Positions 1 through 4,652 of a stretch of DNA of 6,878 nt are shown one piece after another (within the stretch, counting starts at the first letter, position 1; each line of letters begins with the position of its first letter). This stretch comes from Verrucomicrobiaceae bacterium. Its GTDB lineage: Bacteria > Verrucomicrobiota > Verrucomicrobiia > Verrucomicrobiales > Verrucomicrobiaceae. The translations under genes were made by a program, and so were the position numbers. The stretch spans positions 1 to 6,878 of the forward strand of contig JAGKWZ010000303.1 in the NCBI GenBank assembly GCA_021151605.1. The letters are read 5' to 3'. The notes below the pieces were generated by a model. The model was not told the origin of the DNA. It saw only the letters and a program-made list of their open reading frames with translations, and did no database searches.

Positions 1-141
1 GTCCTGCATTTCTCAGCCGGAAGAACAGCGCATCAAGCACCATGTCCAATCCTGCTGGAGGTCTACCGCCCAGCTTCAGGACACCATTTTTTTGAGCCGC
101 TCTTTGAGCGGCCCCCACCATGCAAAGCGTTGTGTTTTCAT
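1..141 (-). CDS. N-terminal fragment of putative IS5-family transposase, with -1 frame change
   Basis: ATG at 141-139 is preceded by AAGGAG (155-150) with 8-nt spacing. The first frame reads MKTQRFAWWGPLKERLKK and then stops three codons later (MVS, TGA). The change comes at a run of seven A (T87-T93 on the plus strand). Stepping back one base there gives an open frame to the window edge containing GGRPPAGLD, then MVLDALFFRLRNAG. From family knowledge, IS5-type transposases begin with a Trp/Leu-rich helix, then a GRP motif, then a helix ending in a xLRxG segment before WRDLP; the joined reading fits this order. The catalytic DDE residues would lie outside the window. The frame change may be programmed slippage, a disabling mutation or a sequence error. 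Homology is judged by eye from about 47 residues, so the assignment is tentative. Confidence 0.42.
96..112. repeat. Perfect 7-bp hairpin (GCCGCTC / GAGCGGC) next to A7/T7 run
   Basis: GCCGCTC (96-102) and GAGCGGC (106-112) are exact inverted repeats separated by TTT. A T7 run lies at 87-93. On the minus strand the order is hairpin, TC, then seven A, so the structure sits inside the transposase-like coding sequence immediately 5' of the point where its reading frame changes. The run is on the wrong side, or is the wrong base, for an intrinsic terminator on either strand. It may simply reflect repeated coding triplets (CTC AAA occurs twice), or it may influence ribosome or polymerase slippage. 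Confidence 0.5.
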
Positions 142-149
142 CGACCCCA

Positions 150-155
150 CTCCTT
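150..155 (-). promoter_or_regulatory. Ribosome binding site of the minus-strand transposase-like gene
   Basis: The minus strand reads AAGGAG here, a near-consensus Shine-Dalgarno sequence 8 nt before the ATG at 141-139. It is the strongest such site in the window. It decides the start in favour of 141 over the ATG at 121, which is in the shifted frame and has no such site. Confidence 0.55.
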
Positions 156-175
156 ACTCCATCACCGCCTCTTTG

Positions 176-204
176 CCGATAACAGGTTTTCAAACACGAC
201 CTAG
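176..204. repeat. Candidate IS terminal inverted repeat and CTAG target site
   Basis: On the minus strand, reading inward from 201, the bases are GGTCGTGTTTGAAAACC followed by TGTTATCGG. They begin directly beside CTAG (201-204). A G-rich start, a T/A-rich interior, about 60 bp distance to the transposase-like start codon and an adjacent YTAR-like tetranucleotide are what an IS5-family end would show. The partner repeat is not in the window, so this is inference. Confidence 0.28.
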
Positions 205-213
205 TCTGATTGC

Positions 214-217
214 GGAG
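214..217 (+). promoter_or_regulatory. Ribosome binding site fixing the regulator start at ATG 225
   Basis: GGAG lies 7 nt before ATG 225-227. The alternative in-frame TTG at 210 would overlap this site and has no purine-rich sequence of its own in the right place, so ATG 225 is preferred. Confidence 0.6.
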
Positions 218-224
218 CCAAGCA

Positions 225-1073
225 ATGCAACGCACAATCGCCTCCATTAACATGATACGAAATGCGACACCCCTGAAACCACGCGAGCGCCACCGGAGAT
301 CGGCGGCGGAGATCGCTCGCTGGAAAAAGGAGCGAGCCCGCTGGATGGCCAGCCTGGAGCCGACGCTGCTTTTCCAGCGGCTCTTCGATCACATCCCAGG
401 CGTGTATTTCTTTGCCAAAAATCAGTCTGGGCATCTCATGTTCGCCAGCGCCGGCCTGCTCCAGCGCTATCAGATGAGCGACGACTCCGACTTCATCGGG
501 CGCACGGACTACGATCTGAATCCCGACACGATGGCGCAGGCCTATGTGGAGGATGATCGCCACCTGCTCGCTGGCAAAGTGAAGATCGTGGAGCGCATCG
601 AACTCTGGTGGGACCGCCAGGGCATCCCGGACTGGTTTCTGGTGACGAAGCTGCCGCTGCTGGACACACGGTGTCGAGTGCAGGGCGTGATGGGTGTGCT
701 GCGTCGGCCTGATGAAGCCGAGCGCCAGCTGCCTGTCTTCCAAACCGTGGCGCAGGCCGTGGAGATGATCCGCCGTGACTATGCCAAGCCATTGAAGATC
801 GAGGAAGTGGCACGGGCTTGCGGGCAGTCGTTACGTCAGCTCCAGCGGAGATTTCAGAGCGCGTTCGGCATCACCCCGCAGGAGTTTTTGCTCAAGACAC
901 GCGTGCTCGCCGCGACTCGGATGCTGGAGGAGACGGCCCTTTCCGTGAGTGAAATCGCAGGACGTTGCGGCTTTGTCGATGCGAGCAGCTTCACGCAGCA
1001 TTTCAGACGCAGGCTCGGGCAGTCACCTGCGGTTTATCGGAAGAGGATGGGGACGGGGCAAGAGGTCAAATGA
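225..1073 (+). CDS. PAS domain-containing AraC-family transcriptional regulator
   Basis: This 282-residue cytoplasmic DNA-binding regulator has three parts. Residues 17-42 form an Arg/Lys-rich, probably helical N-terminus. Residues about 49-160 form a PAS-like sensor (FDHIPGVYFFAK..., IGRTDYDLNP, DDRHLL, FLVTKLPLLD, GVMGVLR), of the type seen in PAS_4-like domains. Residues about 177-275 form the AraC/XylS double helix-turn-helix: helix set one around IEEVARACGQSLRQLQRRF, helix set two around VSEIAGRCGF with the family signature SSFTQHFRRRLGQSPAVYR. Known AraC regulators with this end bind DNA through both motifs; the PAS part would sense a small ligand or redox state, which cannot be named. 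It replaces the cupin-type sugar-binding domain of classical AraC. The gene is monocistronic by spacing (138 bp to the next gene) and lies just beyond a probable IS end. Function class is secure; target genes are inferred. Confidence 0.9.
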   Translation: MQRTIASINMIRNATPLKPRERHRRSAAEIARWKKERARWMASLEPTLLFQRLFDHIPGVYFFAKNQSGHLMFASAGLLQRYQMSDDSDFIGRTDYDLNPDTMAQAYVEDDRHLLAGKVKIVERIELWWDRQGIPDWFLVTKLPLLDTRCRVQGVMGVLRRPDEAERQLPVFQTVAQAVEMIRRDYAKPLKIEEVARACGQSLRQLQRRFQSAFGITPQEFLLKTRVLAATRMLEETALSVSEIAGRCGFVDASSFTQHFRRRLGQSPAVYRKRMGTGQEVK

Positions 1074-1138
1074 GTCGAGGAAGGTTCGGGCGAGGGCCTG
1101 CGCAGAACAATCATGCCCTATCTTGCCCATCTATTGAG

Positions 1139-1174
1139 GATTCCTTGACCAGCCATTCACCCCCGGAAGGAATC
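1139..1174. promoter_or_regulatory. 8-bp inverted repeat upstream of the esterase gene
   Basis: GATTCCTT (1139-1146) and AAGGAATC (1167-1174) are perfect inverted repeats with a 20-bp spacer, ending 37 bp before the esterase ATG. The arms could be an operator half-site pair or could fold as a leader hairpin in the mRNA. A weak promoter-like pair, TTGACC (1145-1150) and AGGAAT (1168-1173) with 17-bp spacing, overlaps both arms. AraC-family proteins usually bind direct repeats, so recognition by the neighbouring regulator is not implied. An 8-bp match in a gap this size could also be chance. Confidence 0.3.
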
Positions 1175-1211
1175 GCGCACGGCGCACGTTTGTTCCGCCC
1201 TTCCTATTCCT

Positions 1212-2765
1212 ATGCGCAAGCATCACCTCCTCACCACCCTCGCGGCCCTCGCTTTCTCAGCGCAGGCCGAAATCAAGCTCCCTGCCATCATCGGCGATAA
1301 CATGGTGCTCCAGCAAAAGCAGACCAACCCCATCTGGGGCTGGGATACCCCCGGCACTGAAGTGACCGTTACTTTCGCTGGTCAGACCAAGTCCGCCAAA
1401 GCGGGCGCTGACGGCAAATGGACCGTCAAACTCGACCCAGTGCCTGCCAATGCCAAGCCAGCGAGCATGACCATCAAAGGCAGCAACACCCGCAAGGTGG
1501 AAAACATCCTCGTCGGTGAAGTCTGGGTCTGCTCCGGCCAGTCCAACATGCAGTGGAGTGTGCAAAGCTCCTATGATGCCGATCTGGAGATCGCCACGGC
1601 AAAGCATCCGAACATCCGCCTCATCTCCGTGCCGCAGGTCGGCACACAGGAGCCGCAGCAGGACTTCAAAGGCGCGTGGGCAGAGTGCTCACCCCAGAAT
1701 GTCGGTGGCTTCAGCGCTGTCGGCTTCTTCTTTGGCCGCACGCTGCACCAGGTGCTCGACGTGCCCGTGGGGCTCATCAACAACGCCTGGGGCGGCAGCG
1801 CTGCAGAGGCCTGGGTGCGCCGCGATGTGTTGGAAAAAGACACTCGCTTCAAGACTCTTATGGACGGCTGGGTGGCCCGTGAAAAAGACCTCACGAGCGA
1901 TGCATCCAAGAAGCGCTACGAGACCGGCCTAGCAGCCTGGAAAAAGCGCCAGGAAGAAGCCAAGGCTAAGAAAGCAGAATTCCGCGAGCGTGCTCCGCAG
2001 AGCCCTCAGCAGCAGCTTTCCGGCAACAGCCGCCCAGGCAACATCTACAACGGCGTCCTGCTCCCCACCATCGGCTACGGCATCAAAGGAGCGATCTGGT
2101 ATCAGGGCGAAAGCAATGCCTCACGCGCCTATGAATACAGCTACCTCTTCCCGCTAATGATCACTCATTGGCGCGATGAATGGAAGCAGGGAGACTTCCC
2201 CTTCTACTGGGTGCAGCTCGCCGACTTCAGAGCTGAACAGCCCCTTCCCGGCGACAGCGACTGGGCTGAGCTGCGCGAGAGCCAGACGAAGACCCAAACC
2301 GCCATCAAGAACGGCGGCCAGGCCGTCATCATCGACATCGGCGAAGGCCGTGACATCCATCCACGCAACAAACGCGACGTGGCAGACCGCCTCGTTCGTC
2401 TCGCGCTCGCCAAGGACTACGGCATGAAGATCCCCTCCCGCAGCCCTGAGTACAAGAGCGCCGAGTTCGCCGCAGGCAAAGCCACCGTCACGCTCGACAC
2501 CTTCGGCAGCAGCCTTTACGCTTTTGATGTCCAGGAGGTCAAAGGCCTAGCCATCTGTGGCGAAGACAAGAAGTGGGTCTGGGCCACTGGCAAAATCGTC
2601 GGCGCTGATAAGATCGAAGTGTCCGCACCCGGCGTCGCCAAGCCAGTCGCTGTTCGTTATGCCTGGAGTGACAATCCTGTATGCAACCTCTTCAGTAAAG
2701 AAGGCCTGCCCGTCACCCCCTTCCGCACAGATAGCTTCGACATGATCACGAAGCCGAAGATGTAA
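1212..2765 (+). CDS. Secreted sialate O-acetylesterase-like SGNH hydrolase
   Basis: This 517-residue exported esterase is expected to remove O-acetyl groups from sialic acid or other acetylated glycans. Residues 1-19 form a signal peptide (MRKHHLL, hydrophobic core, AQA cleavage site); this supports the ATG at 1212 although no Shine-Dalgarno sequence is visible. Residues 20-100 form a beta-rich N-terminal domain with GDNMVLQQ and WGW, typical of the family. SGNH blocks are complete: GEVWVCSGQSNM with Ser111, NNAWGGS (Gly194/195), IWYQGESN (Asn302) and GRDIHP with Asp381 and His383. Residues about 220-265 are a Lys/Glu/Ala-rich charged insert, probably coiled or helical, before the PGNIYNG block. 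Residues 410-517 form a C-terminal beta domain. The length matches bacterial sialate O-acetylesterases. The real substrate may be plant or algal acetylated polysaccharide rather than sialic acid. The gene has its own terminator and lies beside an AraC-type regulator. Confidence 0.93.
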   Translation: MRKHHLLTTLAALAFSAQAEIKLPAIIGDNMVLQQKQTNPIWGWDTPGTEVTVTFAGQTKSAKAGADGKWTVKLDPVPANAKPASMTIKGSNTRKVENILVGEVWVCSGQSNMQWSVQSSYDADLEIATAKHPNIRLISVPQVGTQEPQQDFKGAWAECSPQNVGGFSAVGFFFGRTLHQVLDVPVGLINNAWGGSAAEAWVRRDVLEKDTRFKTLMDGWVAREKDLTSDASKKRYETGLAAWKKRQEEAKAKKAEFRERAPQSPQQQLSGNSRPGNIYNGVLLPTIGYGIKGAIWYQGESNASRAYEYSYLFPLMITHWRDEWKQGDFPFYWVQLADFRAEQPLPGDSDWAELRESQTKTQTAIKNGGQAVIIDIGEGRDIHPRNKRDVADRLVRLALAKDYGMKIPSRSPEYKSAEFAAGKATVTLDTFGSSLYAFDVQEVKGLAICGEDKKWVWATGKIVGADKIEVSAPGVAKPVAVRYAWSDNPVCNLFSKEGLPVTPFRTDSFDMITKPKM

Positions 2766-2787
2766 TTCGTCAGACGCCACTCTTTGC

Positions 2788-2823
2788 AAACCGGTCCTGC
2801 CTGCATGGTGGGACCGGTTTTTT
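2788..2823 (+). terminator. Strong intrinsic terminator after the esterase gene
   Basis: AAACCGGTCC (2788-2797) and GGACCGGTTT (2811-2820) form a perfect 10-bp stem, extendable inward by two G-T wobbles and two C-G pairs to a 5-nt loop. The downstream strand ends in six T (2818-2823). It starts 22 bp after the esterase stop codon and separates that transcription unit from the next gene. Confidence 0.92.
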
Positions 2824-2824
2824 G

Positions 2825-2853
2825 TTGGCTTGCCACTCTTTCTCGGCTCGAAT
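2825..2853 (+). promoter_or_regulatory. Weak sigma-70-like promoter candidate before the DUF3820 gene
   Basis: TTGGCT (2825-2830) and TCGAAT (2848-2853) are spaced 17 bp, each matching four of six consensus positions. It lies in the only space between the terminator and the DUF3820 gene. Transcription would begin about at the ATG 2860, implying a leaderless message or use of a later start. Sigma consensus in this phylum is not well defined, so confidence is low. Confidence 0.2.
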
Positions 2854-2859
2854 GCAGGC

Positions 2860-3183
2860 ATGGATGACATCGCCGCGCGGATGCAGCACGATCTTGAAGA
2901 GATCGGCCGGACCCACATGCCCTTTGGCAAATTCGGCCCACAGTTCTGCCCACCAAATGGAGTGCCCATCTATGATCTTCCCGCCGAATACCTCGGCTGG
3001 TTTGCCAACAAAGCAGGCTTTCCCAAAGGTCGTCTCGGTGTGCTGCTCCAGATGGTGCACCAGATGAAGGCCGATGGTTCTGACATGGCTTTCGACGTCT
3101 TCCGTAGGCGCCGTGGAGGCCGCACGCCATTGCGTGAGGAGCGGCAGAGGCACTATGAAGTCGGTGATGGCGCGGGGAAATGA
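2860..3183 (+). CDS. DUF3820 family protein
   Basis: This small protein (107 residues from ATG 2860) is recognised by the motif series MPFGKFG, VPIYDLPAEYLGWFA, GFPKGRLG and LLQMVHQMKADG, which matches the DUF3820 pattern (MPFGK...DLP.YL.WF...GFPKG.LG.LL...EIK.NG). The core spans residues 20-75; a charged N-terminal segment (MDDIAARMQHDLEEIGRTH) and an Arg-rich tail (FRRRRGGRTPLREERQRHY) flank it. Compared with the shortest members it has a small Pro/Cys-containing insert (PQFCPPNG) before DLP. No signal peptide or membrane segment is seen. The start is uncertain: ATG 2860, 2881 and 2917 are all in frame and none has a good ribosome site. Biochemical function is unknown; related segments occur beside or within exonuclease-type proteins (established knowledge, recalled), suggesting a nucleic-acid role. 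It lies 37 bp before an RNA helicase, likely in one operon. Confidence 0.75.
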   Translation: MDDIAARMQHDLEEIGRTHMPFGKFGPQFCPPNGVPIYDLPAEYLGWFANKAGFPKGRLGVLLQMVHQMKADGSDMAFDVFRRRRGGRTPLREERQRHYEVGDGAGK

Positions 3184-3220
3184 GCGCTCGCACTTTGGCT
3201 GATCGCGTCCATCCTCACGG

Positions 3221-4645
3221 ATGTCATTTCAAGCACTCGGCCTCGACGTCAACATCCTCCAGGCCATCAAAGAAGCCGGTTACACTGAACCCACGCCGAT
3301 CCAGGCGGCTGCCATTCCGCCAATCATCGCCGGGCATGATCTCATCGGCATCGCCCAGACTGGCACGGGCAAAACGGCGGCATTCACGCTTCCCATTCTG
3401 ACTCGCCTGGCCACTGGACCGAAAGTGCCCGGCACGAAGGTTCTCATCCTGGCCCCCACGCGTGAACTCGTCGTGCAGATCGAGGAAAACGTGCTCGCCT
3501 ATGCCAAGCACCTGCCACTCACCATCGCCAAGGTTTTCGGTGGTGTCGGCGAGCGCCCGCAGATCAATGCGCTGCGCAGCGGCTGTGACATCGTTATTGC
3601 CACGCCTGGACGTCTGATCGACCTCATGGGCCAGCGCCATGGCAACTTTAGCGGCCTTCAGCACCTCGTCCTCGATGAAGCGGACCGCATGCTCGACATG
3701 GGCTTTTTGCCCAGCATCAAAAAGATCGTCCAGGCCATGCCGAAGAAGCGCCAGACGCTCATGTTCTCCGCCACCCTTTCCAAGGAGATCGAGGCCCTCA
3801 CGCATGAGTTCCAGCGCCAGCCGAAGACCGTGCAAATAGGTCGACGCTCAAACCCGGCCGAGACTGTCACCCAACTCGTCTATGAAGTGCCCGCGCACCT
3901 CAAGCTCACGCTTCTCAGCCATCTGCTCCAAGACTCCGCCATGGACATGGTGCTCGTCTTTACCCGCACGAAGCACGGCGCTGACAAGGTGGCCCGCAAG
4001 CTGGAGCAGACCGGCGTGAAGTGCGCCACGCTGCACGCGAATCGTTCCCAGAATCAGCGGCTCAAAGCGCTGGCCGATTTCAAATCCGGCGCAGTGCGTG
4101 TCCTCGTCGCCACAGACATCGCCGCACGAGGCATCGATGTGGATGGCATCTCCCACGTCGTGAATTACGACTTCCCCATGCATGCCGAAGACTACGTCCA
4201 CCGCATTGGCCGCACCGGTCGTGCGCAAGCCATCGGTGATGCCATCAGCTTCATCTCGCCCGAGGATTTGTCTTCTCTCAGAGCGCTGGAAAAATTCATC
4301 GGACGCGGCCTCGTGCGGAAACGTGCAGAAGGCTTCAACTACGCAGCCTCCGCTCCTCCACGCAGCGAAGAGCCGCCACGTCAGCGCGATCCACGGGCCA
4401 ACCAGTTCGGTCATGTCGGTCGTCCTCAACCTGGACGCGGCGGGCAGCAGCGCGGCGGTCGTGGACAGGGCGGCAGTGGGCGCGGCCAGGCTGGCAGTGG
4501 AGGCACTACGGGAGGTCGTGAACGCGATGACTCACGCGGACAAGGGCAGGCCAGGCCGCAGCGGGCAGCTCCACAAGATCCGCGCCAAGCCCAGGCGGCT
4601 GACACGGCAAAGAAAAGCCTGTGGCGTCGCTTGTCAGGCAAATAG
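3221..4645 (+). CDS. rhlE: DEAD-box ATP-dependent RNA helicase, RhlE-type
   Basis: This 474-residue cytoplasmic enzyme unwinds short RNA duplexes using ATP, acting in ribosome assembly, RNA decay or cold adaptation. All helicase motifs are intact: upstream Phe3 and Q-motif GYTEPTPIQ (20-28), motif I AQTGTGKT (45-52), Ia PTREL (79-83), Ib TPGR (128-131), II DEAD (152-155), III SAT (183-185), IV VLVFTRTK (244-251), V ATDIAARGID (297-306) and VI HRIGRTGR (327-334). The start MSFQALGLD is typical of RhlE, supporting ATG 3221 despite no clear Shine-Dalgarno sequence. Residues about 375-474 are a low-complexity tail rich in Arg, Gly, Gln and Pro with RGG repeats, ending in a basic KKSLWRRLSGK peptide. 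The RhlE subgroup is chosen from the N-terminus and the short RGG tail; related DEAD-box paralogues are the alternative. It is probably co-transcribed with the DUF3820 gene. Confidence 0.93.
   Translation: MSFQALGLDVNILQAIKEAGYTEPTPIQAAAIPPIIAGHDLIGIAQTGTGKTAAFTLPILTRLATGPKVPGTKVLILAPTRELVVQIEENVLAYAKHLPLTIAKVFGGVGERPQINALRSGCDIVIATPGRLIDLMGQRHGNFSGLQHLVLDEADRMLDMGFLPSIKKIVQAMPKKRQTLMFSATLSKEIEALTHEFQRQPKTVQIGRRSNPAETVTQLVYEVPAHLKLTLLSHLLQDSAMDMVLVFTRTKHGADKVARKLEQTGVKCATLHANRSQNQRLKALADFKSGAVRVLVATDIAARGIDVDGISHVVNYDFPMHAEDYVHRIGRTGRAQAIGDAISFISPEDLSSLRALEKFIGRGLVRKRAEGFNYAASAPPRSEEPPRQRDPRANQFGHVGRPQPGRGGQQRGGRGQGGSGRGQAGSGGTTGGRERDDSRGQGQARPQRAAPQDPRQAQAADTAKKSLWRRLSGK
4457..4498 (+). repeat. 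Imperfect 21-bp tandem repeat in helicase RGG tail
   Basis: Two adjacent 21-bp units (4457-4477 and 4478-4498) match at 16 of 21 positions and encode GRGQGGS and GRGQAGS (residues 413-419 and 420-426). Most differences are at third codon positions, so the peptide is kept while the DNA has diverged. The unit suggests that the disordered tail grew by local duplication. Confidence 0.6.
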
Positions 4646-4652
4646 AGCCGCT

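Larger units (their letters stand above)
1..201 (-). mobile_element. Probable end of an IS5-family insertion sequence (partial)
   Basis: Three things seen in the sequence point to an IS end. A minus-strand gene starts at 141 with a good ribosome binding site. Its frame-corrected product resembles the start of IS5-family transposases. About 60 bp outside its start codon is a stretch (roughly 176-200) that reads GGTCGTGTTTGAAAACC on the minus strand and abuts CTAG at 201-204, which fits the YTAR target preference known for IS5-type elements. The other end, the DDE catalytic core and the second copy of the target duplication are outside the window, so neither the family nor the exact boundary can be confirmed. 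If correct, the element sits only about 20 bp upstream of the regulator gene at 225. Confidence 0.4.

Noticed and set aside
87..112. T7 run and hairpin read as an intrinsic terminator
   Set aside because: On the plus strand the T run precedes the hairpin; on the minus strand the hairpin is followed by A, not T. Neither order fits an intrinsic terminator.
210..224. TTG at 210 as start of the AraC regulator
   Set aside because: It overlaps the ribosome site that correctly serves ATG 225 and adds only five unconserved residues.
201..743. Long minus-strand open frame opposite the regulator
   Set aside because: No recognisable domain, and it lies opposite a clear PAS-AraC coding sequence; an antisense shadow of GC-rich codons.
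1113..1148. 11-codon open frame as a leader peptide before the esterase
   Set aside because: No Shine-Dalgarno sequence, no regulatory codon run and no attenuator structure behind it.
965..1300. Plus-strand frame bridging the regulator end and esterase start
   Set aside because: Composition is random-looking (His/Pro/Arg/Ser-rich) and it overlaps two well-supported genes in other frames.
2830..2859. TTG 2830 as start of the DUF3820 gene
   Set aside because: Nearly touches the terminator T-run, no ribosome site, and the added residues are not part of the family pattern.
2547..3193. Overlapping minus-strand frames opposite the esterase end and DUF3820 gene
   Set aside because: They run through the intrinsic terminator and have no motif, while the plus strand shows the DUF3820 pattern.
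3180..3401. Frame beginning in an ATGA overlap with the DUF3820 stop
   Set aside because: The overlap looks like translational coupling, but the product is Ser/Arg-rich without motifs and lies mostly inside the helicase gene in another frame.
3224..4429. Two long minus-strand frames opposite the helicase
   Set aside because: Typical antisense shadows of a GC-rich gene; every helicase motif is intact on the plus strand.
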